Origin: an uncultured Clostridia bacterium
GTDB lineage: Bacteria > Bacillota > Clostridia > TANB77 > CAG-508
Direction of reading: 5' to 3'
Assembly: GCA_934149115.1 (NCBI GenBank)
Contig: CAKPDW010000011.1
Location: 1 to 29,072 of the forward strand
DNA length: 29,072 nt
Positions 1 to 7,191 of this stretch are shown piece after piece. A program made the translations under genes and the position numbers. Numbering within the stretch: the first letter of the stretch is position 1; every line of letters starts with the position of its first letter. Under the pieces are notes generated by a model that worked only from the letters and a program-made list of their open reading frames with translations, was not told the origin of the DNA and ran no database searches.

Positions 1-162
1 GAATATCAAATTGATAAGAATGAAACGCCTGAAGATATTATTAATAGACTTACTGATGAAATGCTTAAATGTGCACAGGCTATGGAATTTGAGAAGGCTG
101 CTGAATTGCGTGATAAGATTAAAGAATTAGAAAAATTTGTTGAGAACAAAAGTGGACATTAA
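1..162 (+). CDS. uvrB: UvrB excinuclease subunit, C-terminal end (partial)
   Basis: This is the last 53 codons of a gene that begins before the window. The peptide contains a UVR motif (KCAQAMEFEKAAELRDKIKELE-type; key residues A-x-x-x-x-F-E-x-A-A-x-x-R-D-x-I at about residues 26-41), the helical hairpin by which UvrB contacts UvrC. A UVR motif is also found in UvrC and ClpC/McsA-type proteins, but its position as the extreme C-terminus and the presence of uvrA downstream on the same strand favour UvrB, the damage-verifying helicase of nucleotide excision repair. In many Firmicutes uvrB and uvrA are adjacent; here about 1.9 kb of minus-strand genes separate them. The assignment rests on the motif and context only, since the helicase domains lie outside the window. 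Confidence 0.85.
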   Translation, partial: EYQIDKNETPEDIINRLTDEMLKCAQAMEFEKAAELRDKIKELEKFVENKSGH

Positions 163-214
163 TAACATTGATTTTGTTCGTTCTCGAAATTGGTATTGAA
201 AGTTTTTGTGTATT

Positions 215-246
215 TAAAAAAGGAGGATAAATTGTTATCCTCCTTT
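215..246 (-). terminator. Intrinsic terminator, 12-bp stem, shared by convergent genes
   Basis: A perfect 12-bp stem (219-230 pairs with 235-246, loop ATTG) is followed on the minus strand by a run of six T. It lies just past the stop of the minus-strand gene ending at 265 and about 55 bp past uvrB, so it probably ends the minus gene and may also stop uvrB transcripts less efficiently. Confidence 0.8.
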
Positions 247-247
247 A

Positions 248-658
248 GTCACGGTGAAATTTGTTTACTTTATAAGTTCTTTTATTCTCTCTAGATCATC
301 TTTTGAGAGCGTTTCGGAATTGCTTATTCCCTTTTTCAAAATCTTTCTTGATTTTGCTAAAGCTCGAATTTTTTTTTGATTTTTTGCTGAAGTTACTTCA
401 ACAAAATTGTCTCCTCGTCTAGTTATAGCGGTCAATTCATCATCTAAACAATCATATGAAACGATGTTATGCTCATCTTTTAAATGCTGTTCTCTTTTTC
501 TGATAAGTTTTTTTGCCTTATGGAAGTTTCTCGTTTGAAGAAAAGATATAACAGAAAAGATAGCTATTGATATAATAACGAGCAATGTGACTACGCATAG
601 TGACAGTAAATCTAGTTCAATTATCATGTATATTCCTCCTTAGTGATTCACCGTGACA
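248..658. repeat. 11-bp inverted repeat flanking a small gene
   Basis: GTCACGGTGAA at 248-258 is the exact reverse complement of TTCACCGTGAC at 648-658. The pair brackets the 265-627 gene completely: one arm sits between its stop and its terminator, the other between its promoter and its RBS. The arms are GC-richer than the surroundings. Their role is unknown. Confidence 0.6.
265..627 (-). CDS. Small single-pass membrane protein of unknown function
   Basis: A 120-residue protein not recognised as a known family. Residues about 4-30 form one strongly hydrophobic segment (leucine, valine and isoleucine rich), followed by a basic stretch (RKREQHL, KKIRALAKSRKILKKG), so the positive-inside rule predicts a short outside N-terminus and a cytoplasmic charged tail. 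The C-terminus (SKDDLERIKELIK) looks helical. The start is supported by an AAGGAGGAA ribosome binding site about 7 bases upstream. It is a monocistronic unit with its own extended -10 promoter and a strong downstream terminator, inserted in reverse orientation between uvrB and uvrA. Confidence 0.7.
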   Translation of the reverse strand: MIIELDLLSLCVVTLLVIISIAIFSVISFLQTRNFHKAKKLIRKREQHLKDEHNIVSYDCLDDELTAITRRGDNFVEVTSAKNQKKIRALAKSRKILKKGISNSETLSKDDLERIKELIK

Positions 659-679
659 AGATTAAAAAATCTTATATAT

Positions 680-690
680 ATTATAACATA
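680..690 (-). promoter_or_regulatory. Extended -10 promoter for the 265-627 gene
   Basis: On the minus strand TG-T-TATAAT (TATAAT at 685-680) gives an extended -10 element; the -35 region is poor. Its transcript would begin near 673, ahead of a small AAGATT/AATCTT hairpin (658-673) and the TTCACCGTGAC arm. Confidence 0.5.
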
Positions 691-807
691 TTTTTTATTA
701 AAATATTATGAAACAATACTAATTGAGCAAAAGAGGGCGTTAATAATATTTCAATCTTCATTTAAAGTTTATTTTTTAATTTATACATAAAATCTGTGCA
801 TTGATAA

Positions 808-850
808 TTTTATATTATAGAAAGTTTAGAAATTTTTTCTATAATATAAA
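808..850. repeat. Perfect 15-bp AT-rich inverted repeat
   Basis: Positions 808-822 and 836-850 are exact reverse complements with a 13-base loop. The second arm directly abuts the terminator stem of the 906-1220 gene, so a minus-strand transcript that read past the terminator would form a second hairpin. It may be a reserve terminator or an mRNA 3' stability element. Confidence 0.55.
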
Positions 851-872
851 AAGCACTACAAATGTAGTGCTT
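846..872 (-). terminator. Intrinsic terminator of the 906-1220 gene
   Basis: AAGCACTAC (851-859) pairs with GTAGTGCTT (864-872) around a 4-base loop; on the minus strand the stem is followed by five T (852-848) and more AT-rich sequence. It lies about 35 bp beyond the stop at 906. Confidence 0.8.
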
Positions 873-905
873 AATTCAGAGAGAAGTTAGTTTACAAGTT
901 TTTTT

Positions 906-1220
906 TTAATTTCTGTTTGCTTCTATGGCCATAAGCCATAATAACTGCGCATTTGTTAATGGTACTTTCTTTTTCTTTAATTCTGTTACAAGAGCGTCAA
1001 AATCAAATGCACCTTCTGGAATGTTTTCTACGGTAGCATCTTCCCAACTTATGCGATAATAACTTTCGCCTTTCCGGGAGCTCTGTACTGGAGTTGTCTG
1101 CAAAGCTAAACCTTCTTTGACTAATCTTTTTGCAGTATTATTCCAGACAAATAAATAAATTTCAAATACACCGCTCTGAGCCGCAAATTCAAGTCTGTCG
1201 TCAATAGTTATTCTTTTCAT
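906..1220 (-). CDS. Conserved-looking small protein of unknown function
   Basis: A 104-residue soluble protein that I do not recognise. It has no signal peptide or membrane segment. The composition is mixed alpha/beta with a tryptophan-rich central part (FVWNNTAKR at ~25-33, YRISWEDATVENIP at ~55-68) and a helical C-terminus (TNAQLLWLMAIEANRN). The start is fixed by a GGAGGT ribosome binding site 7-8 bases upstream. It has a near-consensus promoter at 1311-1339, so it is transcribed independently of the Nudix gene upstream on the same strand. By eye its codon usage is less AT-biased than that of the flanking genes (more CTG, GCC, TCC), a mild hint of a different origin for the 0.9-1.9 kb block. 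Confidence 0.65.
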   Translation of the reverse strand: MKRITIDDRLEFAAQSGVFEIYLFVWNNTAKRLVKEGLALQTTPVQSSRKGESYYRISWEDATVENIPEGAFDFDALVTELKKKKVPLTNAQLLWLMAIEANRN

Positions 1221-1310
1221 GATGAATACCTCCGCTTATTTTTGCAACTCCTCTCTGAAGTTTCATTGTAGATTCTAAAAAAGAATCTTATTTAATTGGA
1301 AACTTTTTTG

Positions 1311-1339
1311 ATTATAACATAAAACTTATAAAATGTAAA
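1311..1339 (-). promoter_or_regulatory. Sigma-A-type promoter of the 906-1220 gene
   Basis: Minus strand TTTACA (1339-1334), a 17-base spacer, then TATAAT (1316-1311) preceded by TG. This is a near-consensus extended promoter. The 5' leader contains a small AGATTCT/AGAATCT hairpin (1270-1288). Confidence 0.7.
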
Positions 1340-1359
1340 TATTTTATGTATATAATACA

Positions 1360-1857
1360 TTACTTAAAATTTTTAATAATATCTTCAATTATTGGGATAT
1401 TACTAAGGAAAAAAGATTCTTTTGAATTTTTTAACATCTGTGAAAGTGTAGTTAAAGAGTACCATTCTAAACTTTCTGTTTCTTCCGAAATGTCTTTTAA
1501 AACACTTCTAGTATTTTTTAAATTTAAACTAAAAACTACAATTGTGTTATAAACAATATCTCCATTAGGATATACAGTCACATGTTTGGGACCTGCATAT
1601 ACATTTTCAAGTATGAGATGTTGAGGTTCACAACATAAAGCAGTTTCTTCAAGTAATTCTCGCATGGCACACTCTTTGAAAGTCTCATTTAATTCTAAGG
1701 CTCCACCAGGGAGTCCAAGTTCTAAATTTTCTTTCCGTAACTGTAAGAGCACTTCAATGTTCTGATTAATTGTCCGACGCCAAACAATAATTCCTGTACC
1801 AGGAAGCTGAAGTGGAGCATGTCCAACGAGTTTTCTTAAGTCATTGACGTATGACAT
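1360..1857 (-). CDS. Nudix hydrolase
   Basis: A 165-residue protein with a clear Nudix box at about residues 51-73: G-x5-E-x7-R-E-L-L-E-E-x, which builds the metal-binding helix that splits nucleoside diphosphate-X substrates. The usual glycine of the EExG end is alanine (LLEETA), a tolerated but less common change. The N-terminal MSYVNDLRKLVGHAPL and the following strand GTGIIVWRR match the arrangement of Clostridia/Bacilli Nudix proteins that begin with 'RxLVGxxPL'. The substrate cannot be deduced. The RBS AAGGAGGGA lies about 7 bases before ATG. It is divergent from uvrA, so a nucleotide-sanitation role is possible but unproven. Confidence 0.88.
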   Translation of the reverse strand: MSYVNDLRKLVGHAPLQLPGTGIIVWRRTINQNIEVLLQLRKENLELGLPGGALELNETFKECAMRELLEETALCCEPQHLILENVYAGPKHVTVYPNGDIVYNTIVVFSLNLKNTRSVLKDISEETESLEWYSLTTLSQMLKNSKESFFLSNIPIIEDIIKNFK

Positions 1858-1909
1858 AAATCATCCCTCCTTATTCAAGTAAACTAATAAATACGATAAA
1901 CTGAAAAAT

Positions 1910-1938
1910 ATTATATCACCAATTTATCCATAAGGCAA
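1910..1938 (-). promoter_or_regulatory. Promoter of the Nudix gene
   Basis: On the minus strand TTGCCT (1938-1933), 17-base spacer, TATAAT (1915-1910) preceded by TGA, an extended -10. It lies about 50 bp upstream of the Nudix start. Confidence 0.55.
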
Positions 1939-2086
1939 TTAAAAATGAAAGCTCAAAGTCGTAAAAAATTTGAAAAAACTACTTGAAGTACTTAAAAATA
2001 AATTTATATATACAAAAAGTAATGACATTATAAGATAAATATGATAAAATATTAAACTGTGTAGAAATTATTTTGGAGGGATTAGA

Positions 2087-4915
2087 ATGAAAGATTCTAT
2101 TATTATAAAAGGAGCAAAAGTACACAATTTAAAAAATGTTAATTTAGAGATACCAAGAGATAGATTAGTTGTAATAACAGGGCTATCAGGTTCTGGAAAA
2201 TCATCTCTTGCTTTTGATACATTATATGCCGAAGGTCAAAGAAGATATGTTGAAAGTTTGTCTTCATATGCTAGACAATTTTTAGGATTAATGGAAAAGC
2301 CTGATGTAGAAAGTATTGAAGGACTTTCTCCAGCTATTTCAATTGATCAAAAAACGACATCAAAAAATCCACGTTCAACAGTTGGAACAGTAACAGAAAT
2401 CTATGATTTTATACGTTTATTATATGCTAGAATAGGAGTTCCATATTGCCCAAAGTGTGGTAAAAAAATTGAAAAACAATCAATAGATCAGATTGTAGAT
2501 AGTATTTTAGAATTACCTACAGGAACAAAAATTCAAGTTTTAGCTCCTGTTATCAGAGGGAAAAAAGGTGAATATGTTAAACTTTTAAGTGATTTTCAAA
2601 AAGAAGGTTTTGTTAGAGCCAGAGTTGATGGAACTATGTATGAACTTTCTGATGACATTGAAATTGATAGAAAGAAAAAACATAACATAGATATTATTGT
2701 TGATAGACTTGTTGTTAAAGAAGAAATTAGAAATCGTTTAACAGAATCAGTTGAGACAGCTTTAAAATATGCAAATAATTTAGTTACAATAGATGCTATT
2801 GGAAAAGGTGAAAGGATATATAGTCAAAACTATGCTTGTCCTGATTGTGGAATAAGTTTTGAAGAATTATCACCTAGAATGTTTTCTTTCAATAATCCTC
2901 AAGGAGCGTGTCCAGAATGTACAGGAATAGGATATTTAATGAGAATGGATGAAGATTTGATTATTCCTGACAAAAATAAAACTTTGTATGATGGAGTTAA
3001 AGCTTTTGGTTCAAGTACAATGAAAAAAGGAGAAACAATGGCAAAAATGTATTTTGAATCAATTGCAAGACATTATGGTGTAGATATTAAAAAGCCAATA
3101 AAAAAGCTTCCTAGAGATTTCCTAGATAAAATATTATATGGAACAGGAGATGAAGTTATTGATTTCGAATTTACATCTGCGAGTGGTGTTCGTAAATTCA
3201 GTTGTCCATTTGAAGGTGTTATTCCAACACTAGAAAGAAGATATAGAGATACTAAATCTCAAGGAATGAGAGCTTTTTATGAATTATATATGAGCGAAAA
3301 GCCTTGTAATACATGCCATGGCGCTAGATTAAAAAAAGAAGTATTAGCAGTAAAAGTTGGTGATAAAAATATTAATGAACTTACAGATATGCCAATTAAT
3401 GAGATTAAAAAATATTTAGAAAATTTACAATTAAGTAAAAAAGATAAAATGATTGCTGATCAAATATTCAAAGAATTAACGAAAAGATTACAGTTCCTAA
3501 TAGATGTAGGATTATCATATTTGACTTTATCTCGTTCTGCTGGAACATTATCTGGTGGAGAAGCTCAGAGAATTCGTCTTGCAACACAAATTGGTTCTGG
3601 ATTAACAGGAGTTTTATATATCCTCGATGAGCCTAGTATAGGACTACATCAGAGAGATAATGACAGGTTATTAACAACTTTAAGAAAACTAAGAGATTTA
3701 GGAAATACTGTTCTTGTCGTTGAACACGATGAAGATACAATGTATGCAGCAGATCAAATTATTGATATTGGTCCAGGAGCAGGTGTTCATGGAGGAAAAG
3801 TTGTAGCTCAAGGAACTGCAGAAGAAATAAAATTAATACCAGGTTCTATAACAGGACAATATTTAAGTGGAAAAAAGAAAATTGCAGTACCAACTAAAAG
3901 AAGAAAGTCAAATGGTAAAAGCATTGAAATAATAGGAGCTACAGAACATAATTTGAAAAATGTAAATGTCAAATTTCCATTAGGAGTATTCAATTGTGTT
4001 ACAGGTGTTTCTGGTTCTGGTAAAAGTACATTGGTAAATGAAGTTTTATATAATTATTTAGCAAGAGAGTTAAACGGTTCAAATGTAAAACCAGGAAAAT
4101 GTGAGAAAATAAAAGGAATTAACAATATTGATAAAATTATTAATATTGACCAATCTCCTATTGGAAGAACACCTAGATCAAACCCTGCAACATATACAGG
4201 AGTTTTTGATACTGTTAGAGATATTTTCGCAAATACAAATGAAGCAAAAATGCGTGGATATCAAAAAGGAAGATTCAGTTTTAATGTTTCTGGAGGAAGA
4301 TGCGAAGCTTGCCAAGGTGACGGAATAATAAAAATCGAAATGAATTTCTTACCTGATATTTATGTTCCATGTGAGGTATGTCATGGGAGAAGATACAATA
4401 GAGAAACATTAGAGGTGAAATATAAAGGTAAGAGCATTTCAGATGTTTTGGATATGACTGTTGAAGAAGCTTTAGAATTTTTTGCAAATATTCCTAAAAT
4501 AAAAACTAAAATGCAAACATTATATGATGTTGGATTAGGATATATTAAACTCGGACAACCTTCTACAACGTTGTCAGGTGGTGAAGCACAAAGAGTTAAA
4601 CTTGCAACAGAGCTTTCAAAACGTGCAACAGGTAAAACATTGTATATTTTAGATGAACCAACTACAGGACTTCATATTGATGATGTTCATAGATTGGTTG
4701 ATATTTTACAAAGACTTGTAGATACAGGAAATACAATTATTGTAATTGAACATAATTTAGATTTAATAAAAACAGCTGACCATATCATTGATTTAGGACC
4801 AGAAGGCGGAGAAGCTGGAGGAAGAATTATAGCTGTTGGTACACCAGAACAAATTGCTAGAAACCAAGAATCTCAAACAGGAATTTTCCTAAAAAAGTAT
4901 TTAGAAAAAGATTAA
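2087..4915 (+). CDS. uvrA: UvrA, excinuclease ABC subunit A
   Basis: A full-length, 942-residue UvrA, the ATP-driven damage sensor of nucleotide excision repair that loads UvrB onto DNA. Both ABC modules are present: first Walker A GLSGSGKS at residues 32-39 and signature LSGGEAQRI near 488, second Walker A GVSGSGKS near 640 and signature LSGGEAQRV near 830, with Walker B/D-loops ILDEPSIGLH and ILDEPTTGLH. The zinc-binding Cys pairs CPKC, CPDC/CPEC, CNTC, CEAC and CEVC are intact. The start is supported by a GGAGGG ribosome binding site about 7 bases upstream. No domain is missing. No convincing intrinsic terminator follows; the next gene begins about 100 bp on. Confidence 0.98.
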   Translation: MKDSIIIKGAKVHNLKNVNLEIPRDRLVVITGLSGSGKSSLAFDTLYAEGQRRYVESLSSYARQFLGLMEKPDVESIEGLSPAISIDQKTTSKNPRSTVGTVTEIYDFIRLLYARIGVPYCPKCGKKIEKQSIDQIVDSILELPTGTKIQVLAPVIRGKKGEYVKLLSDFQKEGFVRARVDGTMYELSDDIEIDRKKKHNIDIIVDRLVVKEEIRNRLTESVETALKYANNLVTIDAIGKGERIYSQNYACPDCGISFEELSPRMFSFNNPQGACPECTGIGYLMRMDEDLIIPDKNKTLYDGVKAFGSSTMKKGETMAKMYFESIARHYGVDIKKPIKKLPRDFLDKILYGTGDEVIDFEFTSASGVRKFSCPFEGVIPTLERRYRDTKSQGMRAFYELYMSEKPCNTCHGARLKKEVLAVKVGDKNINELTDMPINEIKKYLENLQLSKKDKMIADQIFKELTKRLQFLIDVGLSYLTLSRSAGTLSGGEAQRIRLATQIGSGLTGVLYILDEPSIGLHQRDNDRLLTTLRKLRDLGNTVLVVEHDEDTMYAADQIIDIGPGAGVHGGKVVAQGTAEEIKLIPGSITGQYLSGKKKIAVPTKRRKSNGKSIEIIGATEHNLKNVNVKFPLGVFNCVTGVSGSGKSTLVNEVLYNYLARELNGSNVKPGKCEKIKGINNIDKIINIDQSPIGRTPRSNPATYTGVFDTVRDIFANTNEAKMRGYQKGRFSFNVSGGRCEACQGDGIIKIEMNFLPDIYVPCEVCHGRRYNRETLEVKYKGKSISDVLDMTVEEALEFFANIPKIKTKMQTLYDVGLGYIKLGQPSTTLSGGEAQRVKLATELSKRATGKTLYILDEPTTGLHIDDVHRLVDILQRLVDTGNTIIVIEHNLDLIKTADHIIDLGPEGGEAGGRIIAVGTPEQIARNQESQTGIFLKKYLEKD

Positions 4916-5018
4916 TAATATAAAATATTAATTGTAATACAAATGTAAATGAATTGTAATTTTTTTGCACCATTTTAGTGATATACTATTTTTGAAATAT
5001 TATATGAGGTACAAAAAA

Positions 5019-5981
5019 ATGAGATTATTTAATATAATAAAAAACTTTTTTTTGAAATCAAAAGTTAAAAAATTACCAGCGCAATCTTATGAAACAGAAA
5101 AAATAGTTTTATTAGCATTGAAAGAAAAAGATTCAGAAAAAGTTTTAGAAATTTTAAGAAAATATTGTTTTGATATGACATCAGATTCTATAGTTCATAT
5201 AATTATACATTTACCTATGAAAAAAAGAATAGAAGGAATAGAAATAGCACAAAAATTTATTACGCCATATGATTTAGCAGAGTTATCATTAAAAAAATTA
5301 GATTACAATGGAAAAATTACTGTTTTGGAAAAATTTCAGAATAGACTAGATTTAGATGATATTTATAAATTGTTTAATAATATTCCACCAGACAAAAGAG
5401 TATATGCTTTGAAGAAATGTGTAGACAGATTCGACTCTTTCGCACTTTCAGAAATTATAAAAAAGTATATACCATTATATGATAGATTAGATTGTTTAAA
5501 TACATATCATTTAAAATTAGATGAATCTTCAAAAGCAAATATAATAAAAGTGTTAGATGCAGATAGAAAATCTAGTGCATTAAAATTATATGAAAAAGAA
5601 ATAAATAAAGTTGATTTATTTGACATTGTGTGTGAGTCTGAACCAGATAAGATACCAGATGTTTTAAATATGGTATATAGCAGTTTAACATGCAAACAAA
5701 TTTCTGATATAATACAGTTCTATGTTCCAGAAAAAAGAAAATTAGAAACATTATATAAGTGTTGCTATAAGTTAGATTCATCAACTATTTCTGACTTAAT
5801 AAAATTTACAATTCCTGAAGAACAAAAAGAAGAAGCGTTAATTTCATTACAAAATCGAATGAAAAGCAATAATATTGGTGAAATTCTACAATTTTGTGTA
5901 AAATCTGCAAATGCACTTCAAAAAGTAAAACATAATCTAGATTCTGAAGATGTTGAATATTTTCAGAAAACAATAAAATAA
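5019..5981 (+). CDS. Unknown protein made of ~29-residue alpha-helical repeats
   Basis: About 320 residues from the ATG at 5019, chosen because GAGGT lies 8 bases upstream; an in-frame TTG at 4965 has no RBS. I do not recognise the family. The N-terminus is basic (MRLFNIIKNFFLKSKVKK). From about residue 45 the sequence breaks into roughly nine units of 27-30 residues, each of the form L-[DT]-x(3)-[IL]-x-x-[IL][ILF]-x(3)-[IV]P-x(3)-[KR]-x(3)-L-x-x-x, for example units beginning LDLDDIYKLF, LTCKQISDII, LDSSTISDLI and MKSNNIGEIL. This periodicity predicts two short helices per unit and an alpha-solenoid, usually a protein-binding scaffold. It is not standard TPR (34), HEAT or ARM by spacing. It ends in a hairpin terminator. 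Confidence 0.75.
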   Translation: MRLFNIIKNFFLKSKVKKLPAQSYETEKIVLLALKEKDSEKVLEILRKYCFDMTSDSIVHIIIHLPMKKRIEGIEIAQKFITPYDLAELSLKKLDYNGKITVLEKFQNRLDLDDIYKLFNNIPPDKRVYALKKCVDRFDSFALSEIIKKYIPLYDRLDCLNTYHLKLDESSKANIIKVLDADRKSSALKLYEKEINKVDLFDIVCESEPDKIPDVLNMVYSSLTCKQISDIIQFYVPEKRKLETLYKCCYKLDSSTISDLIKFTIPEEQKEEALISLQNRMKSNNIGEILQFCVKSANALQKVKHNLDSEDVEYFQKTIK

Positions 5982-6070
5982 AAAAATCAGACATTTTTGT
6001 ACTGAATCTTCCTTGTTAAACTTTTTGTCTAACATTTTGGGTTCACTTCATTAAATGTCTGATTTTTTTT
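5981..6070 (+). terminator. Long-armed terminator or small structured RNA
   Basis: The 16-base arms 5981-5996 and 6053-6068 are perfectly complementary (core ATCAGACATTT) and the second runs into T8. The loop is unusually long (56 bases) and has its own possible pairings: TGAATC (6003-6008) with GGTTCA, and TGTTA with TAACA nearer the tip. It starts at the stop codon of the helical-repeat gene and surely ends its transcript; the long internal structure may be more than a terminator. Confidence 0.75.
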
Positions 6071-6127
6071 CAAATATATTTTAAATAATAAGAAAGTTCT
6101 CTGAAATTCATATTATTTAAAAATAAC

Positions 6128-6165
6128 AATGCACAGAAATTTACTTTGCAAATTTCGCACACGAA
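6128..6165. repeat. 38-bp dispersed repeat, copy 1
   Basis: Matches 24102-24139 at 35 of 38 positions. It contains an AAATTT...CAAATTT inverted core flanked by GCAC on both sides. It is intergenic in both places. The two copies are 18 kb apart with unrelated neighbours, so this is a dispersed element rather than part of a gene duplication. Confidence 0.7.
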
Positions 6166-6228
6166 CAAAGACGCGGACTTTAAAAAAATATAATAAGTGC
6201 AAATGTTATAAATAGTCCGCTTTTGTTC
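6163..6228. other. Interrupted hairpin next to the dispersed repeat
   Basis: GAACAAAG...GCGGACT (6163-6179) pairs with AGTCCGC...TTTGTTC (6214-6228) with a small bulge. It lies downstream of the 21-residue minus-strand gene but has no T-run on that strand, so a terminator role is doubtful. Confidence 0.45.
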
Positions 6229-6242
6229 TATAAATTCGTCAT

Positions 6243-6308
6243 TTATTTTTCTTCATTAGTATTTGATGAAGAATTCTTTTTTTGCTTATTCTTTTTTTCT
6301 TTACTCAT
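6243..6308 (-). CDS. 21-residue lysine-rich mini-protein
   Basis: ATG at 6308 to TAA at 6243 encodes MSKEKKNKQKKNSSSNTNEE plus a final K. It is too short for usual ORF cut-offs, but the start has a near-perfect ribosome binding site (TGGAGGTG, 8-9 bases upstream), which is rare by chance in this AT-rich DNA. The product would be a highly charged, disordered peptide: a Lys/Glu N-half and a Ser/Asn linker. There is no signal or membrane segment. Tiny Lys-rich proteins of this kind occur in Clostridia without known function. It is divergent from the kinase gene at 6486. Confidence 0.55.
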   Translation of the reverse strand: MSKEKKNKQKKNSSSNTNEEK

Positions 6309-6394
6309 TATAAAAACACCTCCAGTAAATTAAGTAATAACATTAAGTTTTTATTGAATTTATGTATATATTTTTTCAAAATTTTCTAAAAATA

Positions 6395-6423
6395 TTCATC
6401 TTTTTAAAAAAATGTTGTATAAT
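6395..6423 (+). promoter_or_regulatory. Promoter of the kinase-murD pair
   Basis: TATAAT at 6418-6423 with a weak -35 (TTCATC, 6395-6400) at 17-base spacing. It lies about 60 bp before the kinase start. Confidence 0.45.
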
Positions 6424-6485
6424 AAATATGTTATTTTAAGATAAATATTATTTTGTCTTATATTTGATTTTGAAAGGGAGAAAAA

Positions 6486-7175
6486 ATGGAAAATAATATA
6501 GTTATTGGAATAGAAGGATTGGTAGGAACTGGAAAGACATCCATTTGCAAAGAACTACTGAAATATATTCCAAATGCAATTGTGTTGCATGCAGGAAATA
6601 TTTATAGAGCAATTACATATCAAATAATTAAAGAGCAAGTACCATTTGAAAAATTATATTCAGTTGATTTAAAAAAATTATTTAAAGAATTTGAAATTTC
6701 TATTGGTATTGAGGATAGAGAAAGCGTAGTATATGCTCATGGAAAAAAGATTGAAGAAAATGAATTACAATCTTTAGAAAATTCGATGGCAGTTTCAAAA
6801 ATTTCTAATATTGCCAATAATGATAATGCGTATAAAATAGTTAGAGAGTATATTGAAGGATATAAGCAAAATCATACTGTTATTTTTTCAGGGAGAGATA
6901 CAATGCAAATTTATCCAGATTTAGATTATCATTTTTTTATTACAGCAAATATTGCCAAAAGAGTTGAATGGAAGGCAAAACAGTATGATGCAAATGTTTC
7001 CAAAAAAGAGATAAAAGAAAATATTTTAAAACGAGATGAACTGCAAGAAAAATCAGGATATTATCAAATATACGATAATACAATTGTTGTTGATGTTTCA
7101 AAATCAAATAGTATAGAAGAATCAACAAAAATGATTGCAGAGAATATTATAGAATTGAATTATATTTTACAGTAA
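6486..7175 (+). CDS. Cytidylate-kinase-like P-loop nucleotide kinase
   Basis: A 229-residue protein. The P-loop GLVGTGKT (residues 11-18) is followed by LHAGNIYRAITYQ, matching the 'D-T-G-A-M-Y-R-A' nucleoside-binding stretch of CMP kinases; SGRDTMQIYPDLDYHFFITA corresponds to the Cmk 'DGRDIGT...lFLTA' segment; and the lid (KRDELQEKSGYYQIYDN) and final strand NTIVVDVS also fit. CMP kinase makes CDP from CMP or dCMP. The divergence (AGNIY for TGAMY, SGRD for DGRD, no D-S-x-R in the lid) suggests a Cmk-like paralogue rather than the housekeeping enzyme. GGGAG lies 7 bases before ATG. murD starts 16 bases after its stop, so the two are probably cotranscribed. Confidence 0.75.
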   Translation: MENNIVIGIEGLVGTGKTSICKELLKYIPNAIVLHAGNIYRAITYQIIKEQVPFEKLYSVDLKKLFKEFEISIGIEDRESVVYAHGKKIEENELQSLENSMAVSKISNIANNDNAYKIVREYIEGYKQNHTVIFSGRDTMQIYPDLDYHFFITANIAKRVEWKAKQYDANVSKKEIKENILKRDELQEKSGYYQIYDNTIVVDVSKSNSIEESTKMIAENIIELNYILQ

Positions 7176-7191
7176 GAGAGGTTAGTTGATT

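Noticed and set aside
4965..5018. TTG at 4965 as start of the helical-repeat protein
   Set aside because: No ribosome binding site; it lies in an AT-rich upstream region, whereas the ATG at 5019 has GAGGT at good spacing.
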